The notes under the pieces are model-generated. The model worked only from the letters and a program-made list of their open reading frames with translations, was not told where the DNA came from and made no database searches. This document shows, in pieces, positions 1 through 8,582 of a stretch of 64,000 nucleotides of DNA. Source of the DNA: Streblospio benedicti (taxonomy: Eukaryota; Annelida; Polychaeta; Spionida; Spionidae). The position numbers were made by a program, and so were the translations under genes. The stretch is taken from contig CM032669.1 of NCBI GenBank assembly GCA_019095985.1, forward strand, positions 9,998,270 through 10,062,269. Direction: 5' to 3'. How positions within the stretch are numbered: the first letter of the stretch is position 1; every line of letters starts with the position of its first letter.

Positions 1-426
1 AAATCTTGTGCGTCAACGATGGCAAACGATAATATTGTCACGCCCCGCATACTATATAATCCCCACTATCAGGAAATACTGGCGACACCACAGCTCAGTA
101 CAGTAATTAGCTGGAGGCGTTTTGCTGGCTGTGGGTGTCCAAAGGTCAGAGGGCGCCGTAATGGGTTTTAGATGGAGACGTATAGCACGTATTAGCTGGG
201 ATCTTGGGCGCGGGGCCGCTGGCGGCAAGGCGGCCTGCTTGTGGTGGAGGGGGCCGGGCATGGGTGTTATGACATAGTGGCCCATAGTAGTGTTTCTTGT
301 CACGCAATAGCTAATAGCTTTACGCTAGGAGATACTCAGATGAAAGGTTGTCGTACAATTTGACTTCCACAGACACATTGTATTGAAACAACGTATGTTC
401 ACTGTCTCCCATAGTCGCATCATAGA
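1..426. other. Non-coding flank, GC-richer in the middle
   Basis: I see no gene here. Bases about 120-260 are richer in G, C and CpG than the surroundings. An 83-codon open frame on the minus strand has no recognisable motif or splice context. If the exon at 727-816 is real, this stretch would be its downstream intron. Confidence 0.4.
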
Positions 427-429
427 CAC

Positions 430-716
430 ACTCATGCATGTACATACGCGCCACTCTCTCACTCAACCATTTGTCTATCCAACAAACCACTCAGCAGCCA
501 CACACCTACTCAGTAAACCACCCGACGACCCAGCCAGCAACTTACACCCACCCAACCCACCCACCTATGCACCCAACAATCCACCCACCCACAATCACCC
601 ACCAAGCACCAATATGCAACCAACCCACCCAGTACAACTCAAGCAACCCACCCAACCACTCACCCACCCATCTACCCACCCACCCAAGTGCCCGGCCATT
701 CACAAACACCTGTCCC
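430..716 (+). repeat. CCAC/CCAA-rich low-complexity tract
   Basis: The plus strand is a cryptic simple repeat built from variants of CCAC, CCAAC and CACCCA, densest from about 480 to 690. It produces long proline, threonine and histidine-rich open frames on the plus strand and tryptophan and glycine-rich ones on the minus strand. These are composition artefacts, not genes. It abuts the donor side of the exon at 727-816. Confidence 0.8.
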
Positions 717-726
717 CTGTACTCAC

Positions 727-816
727 GTAGGATCGCCTCTGTTGTCTGGAGCCCGTCTCGCTCCATGGCGGTGAAGTAGCTGATGTACTCGCACGTGGGC
801 CGGTTGTTCATGAATG
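727..816 (-). CDS. Internal coding exon of an unidentified spliced gene
   Basis: Read on the minus strand, TTTCTGTTGCAG (a pyrimidine-rich acceptor) is followed by 90 coding bases and then the perfect donor GTGAGT at 726-721. Two bases complete a split first codon and one base starts a split last codon, so both introns are phase 1 and the exon can be skipped without a frameshift. The peptide begins FMNNRPTCEYISYF, continues TAMERDG and ends QTTEAIL. It has no stop and mixed, non-repetitive composition, unlike the adjoining proline/tryptophan frames produced by the CCAC tract. GC content is much higher than in its flanks. I do not recognise the family, and no neighbouring exon was found in this window, so the rest of the gene lies off the left edge or across large introns to the right. 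The splice sites and frame are seen; that it is expressed is inferred. Confidence 0.7.
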
Positions 817-1876
817 CTGCAACAGAAAGCATACAAAATATCAGGTTGTGCGCGGATTATGCAATTACTCTGTGAATTGTATGATCTTTACTGGTTGGCG
901 ACTATGTAGGTGCTTCACGTTGGTCCATTGGGCCTGCTGGTCTGAAAGGGGGTCGGGGGTGGGTGGGTGTTACTGTAAAACTAGAATATTTTGTGGCTAT
1001 TAAATTTTGCGATTTTCATCTATAAATTATTTTGTGATTATTTACATAGGCTATCTATGTTTGCTCACTATTTAAGTTTGCGTTTTTGCACCTACCCACG
1101 AAATTTGCAAATTATATTATATTTCAAGCTTTTGGGTTTAAACCGTGCATTCTGTACATTATTATAATGAATAAGCATAAATATTTGCATTCCTTAAATG
1201 CCAGTCCTCTGCACTGCGAGAGCTAAAGAAGCTATGCTAGAGGGTTCTTGTGGAATTTCAGGATGCATATGGTACATTCTTGTGGCACTGGAATCCGGTC
1301 TAAACCCTTTAAAATGTGTGTTTTTATAGAACTTTCTCTAAATTCACTAGTTTATCAATTTTTTTCTGACAGTACACGTTTGAAGATTTACATATAATGT
1401 TATGTGATAATAATGATGAATAGCAAGACTGATCACCATCAACCAGCAATAGACAGGATAGCATTTGACAGTTCATTTCCAGACTAGAGGTTGCACTGTA
1501 AATATATGTAATAATCCAAATTGTATAATACTGTAGGTAGATTTATTCAGAGAAATACTTGTATTAATGTTATTGTACCAGTAGTTAGCGTGAAAAGATA
1601 CCTAAGAAGTGTACGAAATATTATTCTGTTTCTATTTTTAGTTTGAAAATTGATATTTGAACAACACAAAAGGTAGAAAATAGAATAAAGAATAAATGAT
1701 GAAAGATGGTCATAAAGCATTCAAGATATATGAATACTCATACAAGTAGTATACGTAGAAACTCTACATAGCTACATAGTTACAGGCTCTATAGGCCAAT
1801 AGTAAGTGGCTGGGTCCATTAATAATATCTTCTTTTTGTAACACACAAGTTTCCATAATAAACATTGTTACTATAC
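817..1876. other. AT-rich non-coding stretch (probable intron)
   Basis: This lies upstream of the exon in its transcriptional direction. It holds a G-rich run near 945-970 and one degraded transposon copy (971-1160). The rest is AT-rich sequence with no supported gene. Confidence 0.5.
971..1160 (+). mobile_element. TA-type MITE, copy 1 (right end decayed)
   Basis: The left end TACTGTAAAACTAGAATATT and the interior (TTTGCACCTACCCACGAAAT near 1084-1104) match the two better-kept copies at 3761-3970 and 4688-4818. The right inverted repeat is not preserved, so the right boundary is approximate. It encodes no protein and must have been moved by a transposase elsewhere in the genome. Confidence 0.75.
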
Positions 1877-1879
1877 TAA

Positions 1880-2038
1880 GGGAACGATCATAAATAATGA
1901 TACCGAGGGTGGGGGTGGGGGGACGGGCGGGGGTCGTCCAAAAAGGTGGGGGTGGGTGGGTGGGGGTTAACACTTTTTTTCGAGCCGCCAAAAATGGAAA
2001 CACATACGCACCCGGTATCGTCATTTATGATCGTTCCC
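1880..2038. mobile_element. PIF/Harbinger-like MITE, 159 bp, intact ends
   Basis: The left end GGGAACGATCATAAATAATG and the right end (reverse complement GGGAACGATCATAAATGACG) form inverted repeats of about 26 bp that differ at a few positions. TAA flanks both sides (1877-1879 and 2039-2041). A 3-base TWA target duplication with GGG-starting ends is characteristic of PIF/Harbinger elements, so the superfamily is an inference from ends only. The interior is G-rich and non-coding. The well-preserved ends suggest a fairly young insertion. Confidence 0.8.
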
Positions 2039-2144
2039 TAACATAGATAAACTGAGAAAATCTACGGTATATGGTGACACGGTGAGTGCATAGTGATTCA
2101 ATATTTTTTAAAAGAATAATAATCGCATTTAAGGGATCCCATAA

Positions 2145-2335
2145 TGGCAAAGGCAGTGCTATGAGGGCGTACAGTCCTAACCCCCCAACTTTTCACACAG
2201 AAAATTTCACTTTCATGTGTGTTTTTTCATCTCCGCCAGCCTTCGAGCGCACAAACCCGATGAAATCACATTCGTGCGCCCTATGCATTTAAAAAACAAC
2301 AAAAAACAACATCACAACAACCTGGATCTGCCAGT
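2145..2335 (+). repeat. Dispersed repeat R1, copy
   Basis: This shares the block that runs through the words CCGCCAGCCTTCGAGCGCAC, CGATGAAATCACATTCGTGCG and the terminal AACCTGGATCTGCCAGTG with many other places in the window. Other copies are at 11100, 21880, 23380, 24570, 39940, 55190, 58545, 60517 and 61795. Some copies start with GGCAGATCC, the reverse complement of the right end, so R1 is probably a non-autonomous DNA transposon with short inverted ends. Confidence 0.7.
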
Positions 2336-2459
2336 GAATCCCTTACCCACATGTACACCCAAGGAACGAAGCGTGCTAGATTTCACACCAATGACAACCA
2401 GCCAATACCCGTCACAAAACAAAACGCAAACAGTGCACCAGCGCAGAACAGGTGCAGTG

Positions 2460-2665
2460 TCCAACTGTCCAACAGCCATGAAACGCCACCTCAAATGAGA
2501 CCCCCAATAACAGGCCCGGCCCCGGCCGCTGCCGCCACCTGCCCTGCATGGCTCCCCGCGGACGCTCCACCGGATTACCCGCGACCTTCGGGCGCTGTTG
2601 CACAATTTGCTTCTTTGCCGAGACGGGCCGTTTACGAGCCCGTGTGCACATAACAACGGAGGGTG
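2460..2665. other. CpG-rich patch, function unknown
   Basis: About 200 bases are conspicuously GC- and CpG-rich (CCGGCCCCGGCCGCTGCCGC near 2515-2535) within AT-rich DNA. Open frames run on both strands, as expected from few AT-rich stop codons, and none has a recognisable domain. It could be a small CpG island or the interior of an unrecognised repeat. Confidence 0.35.
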
Positions 2666-2699
2666 GGGTGGGCACGAGGTGCACTCTACACGGTACAGG

Positions 2700-3760
2700 G
2701 TCATTGTGACATGGTATTTTGGTCAGTACTGCTACTGCCGCTGCTGCTGTTTTAAGTTTGGTTTGTCTTTCTAGGGGTTCAGCCTGTTTGTAAGGGGCTC
2801 GTTTTGGTTGTTTATAAATCTGATTGTTATATTTTTATATTTGTCATATTTTTTGTAGTGTTATATTTTTTTGTTACAAGTCATATCTTAGGTGTTCGGT
2901 CTTTTTGTCGGGGACTGCTAATTGTGAATTTGATTGCTGTGAACTGTGATGTTAAGTTTGTCTCATGTACTTGCCTAGGTCTAAAGCTGTTTTTAGTCAT
3001 TCTAAATCACAATTCTGTGCATGGGAAGTGCTTTGATATTCATTAAACAAAACTGATTGGTTAAATACCCGGGTTAAATCTATATTGATTAGCTCGTCAG
3101 TCGTTCACAAATGACACATACTGCTCACCATTAAGCCGACTGTTCTGATGTATTTAATCCAACTGTCCTGGTGTAGCCTTGCCATACCAACAACAGTGAA
3201 ATTGTTGAGTGTGTCTACTAGTAGCATTCTTTGGGGCTTTCAAATTGAAAGTCTGACATTTCATAATCATTGTGGTATATTTGTAGTCAGTCCAAACGCT
3301 TAGAGCATTCCTCAATGCAGATGGTCACTATTCATAGTTGTGACATTAAATCTTTGTAGTACGCTGGATATGGATGAATATGCAGTGTATTTCCTATGTA
3401 CATGTACGTGTCCGTTCTGTGTAATCTTTAGGCATTCGATTTAAAAAGGAATCCGCCTCAGATGATAACTTCGTAAATCTAGATGTAGAAAGTAAATTTG
3501 TATTCCTTATGAAAACTGAGTGAAAAAAAAATCAAATTGTATTGTCGCTGAATGGGAAATCCGTCAATATGTTTTATGTTGGAGAAATTGAAATGTTTCT
3601 CCACATATGTTATATAGTTATGTTTATGATAATAAAATCCATCAGTCATTCAAGTTAACTGTGCATCTTTCAAGCTCCACCCACATCAGGTATGTCTATG
3701 TCTAGATCCTTTCTTTCTGATTTTCTATGTCTCGAGTCTGTCAGTTCCTTCCCACCCCCT
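2700..3760. other. AT-rich non-coding DNA
   Basis: This is T-rich sequence with no supported gene, RNA or recognised repeat. A 1-kb interval separates the CpG-rich patch from the next MITE. Confidence 0.5.
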
Positions 3761-3970
3761 TAGTATAAAACTAGAATATTTCGTCGCTATTAAATTTTGC
3801 AATTTTCATCTATAAATTATTTTGTGACTATTCAATTTTGCAATTTTGGTTCATTTTGGACTACTTTACACAAACTATTAATGTTTGATGACTATTTAAG
3901 TTCGCGTTTTTGCACCTACCCACGAAATTCGGAAATTAAATCGTGCGCAAACATTTCTAGTTTTACAGTA
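3761..3970 (+). mobile_element. TA-type MITE, copy 2 (both ends present)
   Basis: The left end TAGTATAAAACTAGAATATT and the right end AACATTTCTAGTTTTACAGTA are imperfect inverted repeats. The interior shares the ATCTATAAATTATTTTGTGA and TTTGCACCTACCCACGAAAT words with copies 1 and 3. The outermost TA bases fit a Tc1/mariner or pogo type TA target, which is an inference from the ends. Confidence 0.8.
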
Positions 3971-3990
3971 TTTCTATTTCTTAAACTTGG

Positions 3991-4050
3991 TACAGTAGAA
4001 CATAAAATTAAAACCACATCTATAAAGAGATCACCTCTCTATAAAAACTA
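3991..4050 (+). repeat. Fragment of a TACAGTAGAAC-ended element
   Basis: TACAGTAGAACATAAAATTA followed by a short AAAGAGATCACCTCTCTATA segment matches the end of the family seen at 13388-13626 and 50430-50515. Only one end is present here. Confidence 0.5.
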
Positions 4051-4199
4051 AGCATTACCTATTAAGCTAAACTGAAAACCTCCATACTAAGGCCAACTCT
4101 GACTTAAGAGCACTTGAACTCTTAATAGCAGGCAGAGGTTTTGCTCCGCTCAGTACCACCCTGACGGCCCATCCCTTAAGGTGAGTCTTCCAGGTGGTC

Positions 4200-4440
4200 C
4201 TAATAGAGCTTCTCCCCTGCTCTAGCCGCCCCCCTCCCCCACGCCGCCATCTCCACGCGGACATCATTACGGCGGGGCCTGACAGATGGGTGGCGGCGCG
4301 TTAATCCATCACACGCCGCCGACAGCGCACATCCCGCCGCCACCCATGCTCATACTCAGCTCAATATTGCACGCGTCCATCTGTCAATCACCCAGTTGTC
4401 GGTAACGTTAATGACCGCGGCACCGATTACTTCACACATA
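4200..4440. promoter_or_regulatory. CpG-rich patch with PBX-MEIS/PREP composite site
   Basis: Bases 4220-4430 are CpG-rich and lie about 0.5 kb past the 3' end of the kinase transcript. CTGTCAATCA at 4381-4390 reads TGATTGACAG on the minus strand, the optimal PBX-MEIS/PREP decamer. A second MEIS/TGIF core (CTGACAGATG) lies near 4289. No open frame here looks like a gene. An enhancer or promoter role is inferred from composition plus this motif. Confidence 0.45.
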
Positions 4441-4687
4441 GGAGACATATTAGAGATGCATAAATTCATAACTCTTAGGAGGGACAGCGCCGAGATGATA
4501 GCTCTGCGTCTCATAGTTGTGTATGTGTTCTTATTTGCTCACTCGAGGAACCAGTCAGACCATCAGATACCCAGCCAGTCACTCAGTCAGGTGATTATTC
4601 AGTCAAGTACTCAGACACGGTCACGCCCACACACTCACGTGTGAAAATTATGTTATACGTGAACATTCAATCCACGATTGTCCAAGA

Positions 4688-4818
4688 TACGGTAAAACTA
4701 CAATATTTTGTGGCTATTAAATCTTTCGATTTTCATCAATAAATTATTTTGCGTTTATGCACCTACCCACGACATTAGCACTTTAAAATCGTGCACAAAC
4801 ATTTCTAGTTTTACAGTA
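4688..4818 (+). mobile_element. TA-type MITE, copy 3 (short internal-deletion form)
   Basis: Left end TACGGTAAAACTACAATATT and right end AACATTTCTAGTTTTACAGTA are both present. The interior is shortened to about 130 bp relative to copy 2 but keeps the CACCTACCCACGA word. It lies just beyond the predicted polyadenylation site of the kinase. Confidence 0.8.
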
Positions 4819-4936
4819 GTGGTTGTTGCCTATCCATGTTTGTAAAAATGCATCTACACATTACCAGCTTTACAAGGCATGATCTGCAGTGACACAAATG
4901 ATTGTGGCCACAATATTTTTTGACTTTAAACCAGTC

Positions 4937-4942
4937 TTTATT
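4937..4942 (-). promoter_or_regulatory. Candidate polyadenylation signal AATAAA
   Basis: On the minus strand AATAAA lies 16 bases before an A6 run. It is the first exact match to the signal downstream of the kinase stop codon. Confidence 0.45.
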
Positions 4943-5000
4943 AAATTCCACAAAACAATGTAACAACAAACAAGAACAAGACAAAAGCTAACGACATACA

Positions 5001-5866
5001 GGCATTTTCTGTGATATTTCACCAGTCTTGGGAAATTTACTAACTAAACATTATAAGTAAAAGGCATCATAAAGGCAAAGAGTGTCTAATTATGATATTC
5101 ATTGAAAAATACAACAATTGTCAAAAACTCAACATATCTACATATGCATAAAAAATCATATGGTTTTCAAATTCAACAAATTTCTTTTCAATATCAATAT
5201 TGCTAAATAATAAAAGTATCAGCAGAAACAGAATTTTGAAGACTATTTTAACAATAGTGTCACTACACTCAGTGATTAAAAAAAAGCAATGAGGTCACAT
5301 TTTATCAGAGCAAACTTAAAAATAAATGAATTGTAAAATCTGAATTAAATTCAAAAAGTACTGATATTGACACAAACCTAAAACATAAAAATTCACAATA
5401 CTGGAACAAATGAGACCATATGATCATTCAAAACATTTAGGTATTTGTTGTGATATTTCATGAGTCTTGGGAACTTTACTAACTAAACATTATTAGTAAA
5501 AGACATCATAAAGGCAAAGAGTGTCTAATTATGATATTAATTGTAAAACCACCGATTGCTAAAAACTCAACATATCTACATGTGCATAAAAAATCATATG
5601 GTTTTCAAATTCATCAAATTTCCTTTCAATATCAATATTGCTAGATAACAAAATTATCAGCAGAAACAGAATTTTAAAGACTATTTTAACAATAGTGTCA
5701 CTACACTCAGTGATTAAAAAAACACAAATGGGGTCACATTTTATCAGAGCAAACTTTAATATGAATAAATTATAAAATCTGACTTAAATTCAAATAGTAC
5801 TGATGTTGGCACAAACATAAAACATAAAAAAATCACAAAACAAATTAGACCATATGATCATTACTA
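5001..5866 (-). repeat. 439-bp tandem direct duplication
   Basis: Two copies lie head to tail. The plus-strand word GTGATATTTC starts at 5011 and again at 5450, and TAGTGTCACTACACTCAGTG and GACCATATGATCATT also recur once per unit. The copies differ by scattered substitutions and small indels, so the duplication is not brand new. It lies wholly inside the likely 3' UTR of the kinase gene. Confidence 0.9.
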
Positions 5867-6015
5867 AAGTTCATAATCATAAAACACACCACAATCCTTG
5901 ATTTGAACTATTTGTTCTCATTATCTGAAAGGAAGTCTTGTTCAGCGAAGACGGGACACATGCATCACCACCAGGGTAGATACACTCTCTGCGGATAGTC
6001 TTTCTAGCACCCCAC

Positions 6016-7809
6016 TTACTGCTCTATTCGTGTTCCTACGACTCTAGGGCAAATGGGTATTGATTCTATCAAACGTTCAACAGCGGGTCTGGCAAAATTG
6101 AGCCTGTAAGCCAGGTCGATTGAACAGCCATGCTTCGCTATCAGTTCTAGTTTGAAGGTACGGAAGTTTCCATGCTCATCAACGAGTGTAACTGCTTTCA
6201 TCAAAGGACAGATTATGATCTTGGTGTGGTCGTGGAAGAAGTTGATTTGAAGAACGCCATTACTCAGATGCAGAATCATGGCAGTCCTAGTTCTGAACCA
6301 GGTTCTCAGAAATGGTAAGCGAACCATTTGGTCGGTCTCACGGGGAGCGATGTGGGCACCAGCTGTCAGTAAATTATATTTCATATATTTGCGAAATTTC
6401 TTCAGCGTCGATATTTTCTGCTTGAGTTTCTCAGGGAAAACTTTAACAGTATGGAATTCCTCAGTTCCATCATTTTCAATATACTGCACATTCTGTCCAT
6501 TAGCCAAAAGCAAAAGGCGTGAATAATCATTGAACAAGACACCATAGCTATTATCAGAAAGCTGATAACCGATGCCATAACTACTGGTAAAATCCACCCA
6601 TTTGCGCACCCAATAGATAGGAATACTTTCTGGGTTTTCTGCATCGTCATTCATGATGCCGTCGGTTTCTATTGGATTTCCGTCTATCATCGTTTCATTT
6701 AACAGATTAGCCATTAGATATAAGTAGCCGTCTGCAGGCTCTTCATTTTCAGATTTCTGTGGTTCATTGGTAGCATCAACAGCTTTATTACTTGGACATA
6801 GCTCTTCTTTCAATAGCTGACTTGCAATAGCCTCTTGACGAGCCTTCTCTTGCCTTGAAAATCTCATTACGTCTTCCAAGGAAAACCTAGGTCTAGTTGC
6901 GAGACAACTGGTAGGGAGGGAGCTTGGTGTAAATCCATGGAGGAAGTCATCAGCAAGCACCTGTTCCATGCTGGGTCTTTTTGCAGGATCCGGGTGTAAC
7001 AGTTTGGCAATCAACGCTCTGGCAGGTTGTGAGATGTTGCACGTAACAGGAATGAAATACGCGTTATCCTGAATTCGTTGATAGGTGTCTTTGAGGGATG
7101 TCGTTTCAAATGGAGGTTTGCCCACCAGCAATGTGAACATAATACATCCTAAGGACCACGAATCCACTTCAAAACTGTGACCTTTTTTCGCAATGACCTC
7201 AGGAGCGATGTAATTTGGAGTTCCACACAATGTTCTCTTTCGCTCGCCTAAAAAATCAATTCTGGTTGACAAACCAAAATCTCCAACTTTTATCTGCATG
7301 TCATCATTGAGGAACAGATTGGCTAGTTTCAAATCTCTGTGTACCACTCTGTTTCTGTGTAAGTAATCAGTAGCTAATGCAATCTGTTGGATAAGGTAGC
7401 GAGTTTCTGGCTCTGTAATAGGTCCTCTGCGTTCGCGCATCTGCGTCAAAGACCTTCTAGGACATAGCTCCAATAAGATGTACACATTATCGTCATCCTC
7501 AAAAAAGCTATGAAATTCAACTACATGCTCATGCTTCAGGCTTCTGTGAATAGATATTTCCTCTACGAGCTTATCTTTCTGAGATTCTTTTACCAAATGG
7601 GCCTTCGAAACAACTTTTCCAGCAAAAGTTTGCTTGGTCTCCACATCCGTCAATTCATAACATCTTGCATATCCACCCCTCCCCAGAAACTTTCCTTTTT
7701 TATAGCTTTTGTTTTTGCCGTGATCGATCACAACATCAGGTACATCCTGTATTTGAAGTTCAGGTTCGTTCAAATCAGGGACTGTGGAATCAGGTTCTGC
7801 GTACGCCAT
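6016..7809 (-). CDS. PLK1-like: Polo-like kinase 1 homologue, intronless, 597 aa
   Basis: This is a serine/threonine kinase of the Polo family, which drives mitotic entry, centrosome maturation, spindle assembly and cytokinesis. Numbering from the chosen Met (MAYAEP, start at 7809): glycine loop LGRGGYARC 42-50, catalytic lysine K65 (FAGK), HRD 157-159, DFG 177-179, activation-loop T193 in KRTLCGTP (human T210) and APE 202-204. C-terminal polo boxes start near 397, with the tryptophan pair W400 and W404 (human W410 and W414) and H528 and K530 (human H538 and K540), the phosphopeptide pincer. Length is close to human PLK1 (603 aa). The start has a strong context (A at -3, G at +4); an in-frame upstream Met at 7941 has a poor one. 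The human-type RKPL destruction box in the linker is not seen, although RFSL (308-311) is present. All catalytic and binding residues I can check are intact. The whole gene is a single exon, which suggests retroposition or intron loss. Confidence 0.97.
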   Translation of the reverse strand: MAYAEPDSTVPDLNEPELQIQDVPDVVIDHGKNKSYKKGKFLGRGGYARCYELTDVETKQTFAGKVVSKAHLVKESQKDKLVEEISIHRSLKHEHVVEFHSFFEDDDNVYILLELCPRRSLTQMRERRGPITEPETRYLIQQIALATDYLHRNRVVHRDLKLANLFLNDDMQIKVGDFGLSTRIDFLGERKRTLCGTPNYIAPEVIAKKGHSFEVDSWSLGCIMFTLLVGKPPFETTSLKDTYQRIQDNAYFIPVTCNISQPARALIAKLLHPDPAKRPSMEQVLADDFLHGFTPSSLPTSCLATRPRFSLEDVMRFSRQEKARQEAIASQLLKEELCPSNKAVDATNEPQKSENEEPADGYLYLMANLLNETMIDGNPIETDGIMNDDAENPESIPIYWVRKWVDFTSSYGIGYQLSDNSYGVLFNDYSRLLLLANGQNVQYIENDGTEEFHTVKVFPEKLKQKISTLKKFRKYMKYNLLTAGAHIAPRETDQMVRLPFLRTWFRTRTAMILHLSNGVLQINFFHDHTKIIICPLMKAVTLVDEHGNFRTFKLELIAKHGCSIDLAYRLNFARPAVERLIESIPICPRVVGTRIEQ

Positions 7810-7941
7810 TTTGTTATTCAATACTTTTTGTTGATCTAGTTGGAGATATGCATGGAGTGCATCTCTCACAGTTATACCTGTATTAAATGACAATTTACAG
7901 AAATATGTGACCAACCACTCTATAGGCTTGAGTATTAACAT
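7810..7941 (-). other. In-frame 5' extension, probably 5' UTR
   Basis: The frame stays open 44 codons upstream of MAYAEP to an ATG at 7941. The added residues (MLILKPIEWLV...) have no counterpart in Polo kinases and the upstream ATG lies in a weak context (T at -3). A possible splice acceptor, CATTTAATACAG, lies inside this stretch, so a 5' UTR intron is possible. I treat this stretch as leader, not protein. Confidence 0.6.
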
Positions 7942-8582
7942 ATATTTGTTACAATAATGAACAGGAATAGAGGGATAAACAGAATGAAATTTGCTTTATA
8001 CTCTGTAACCACGCTTCACGCCTGGGTAATGAGTTCAGCAGGTGTGCAAGTGTCGAATTAGTCCAAGTACACGTGCAAGCAAATCAACAAATGTACCTTC
8101 TCTTGACGATGTAGTCCAAAGAATTGCATTGGTACAGTACATGAACATTCGTAAAATCCAACCGCATGCAATATGTAAGGTTCGTTTTGTTTTTTTGCTT
8201 ACAAATACAGACTTATGACTAATGACCATTTAACTGAGTTAGGAACCCAGTCGGCATCAAAAACATACGGACGACTCCTCAGGGGCTGATTTGCCAGTGA
8301 ATCCGCAGCGAAGGTGGCAACAGATGGGTGAACACAGCAATTGGATTACAATCCTGATGCGTGGATGTAAATGTGATAGGTTCACAAGCTTCTTCCCAAG
8401 TGAATGTCCCAGCAGCACTGTGAGTTTGAAACAGGACACTGGTGCAAACTTTGATGGTCATCAAAGAACACCACAAGTCTGGAAATGATCGGAGATTTTG
8501 AATAAGGATGCCACTGAGCAGTACAAATAAATAACTTATAAAGTAAACAAACTGTTAAATCAGACTGTGAAATTGTTTGACA
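7942..8582. other. Upstream region of the kinase gene
   Basis: A promoter for the minus-strand kinase would be expected here, but no TATA box, CpG island or clear initiator stands out. Bases about 8270-8490 are less AT-rich and open in three frames, without a recognisable domain or splice pair. Confidence 0.35.

Larger units (their letters stand above)
4916..6015 (-). other. Probable 3' untranslated region of the Polo-like kinase
   Basis: From the TAA stop (6018-6016) the minus strand is AT-rich and non-coding. The first canonical AATAAA I find is at 4942-4937, followed by a short genomic A-run at 4921-4916. That gives a 3' UTR of about 1.1 kb, most of it occupied by a tandem duplication. 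A nearer non-canonical poly(A) signal cannot be excluded. Confidence 0.5.

Noticed and set aside
438-832. Long open frames rich in P/T/H (plus strand) and W/G (minus strand)
   Set aside because: They are produced by the CCAC-type simple repeat; only the 727-816 part has real splice sites and protein-like composition.
2312-2704. 130-codon minus frame and 100-codon plus frame
   Set aside because: Both fall in a CpG-rich patch with few stop codons and overlap a repeat R1 copy; no domain or splice support.
7810-7941. Longer 641-residue form of the kinase
   Set aside because: The upstream ATG is in a poor context and the extra 44 residues have no counterpart in Polo kinases.
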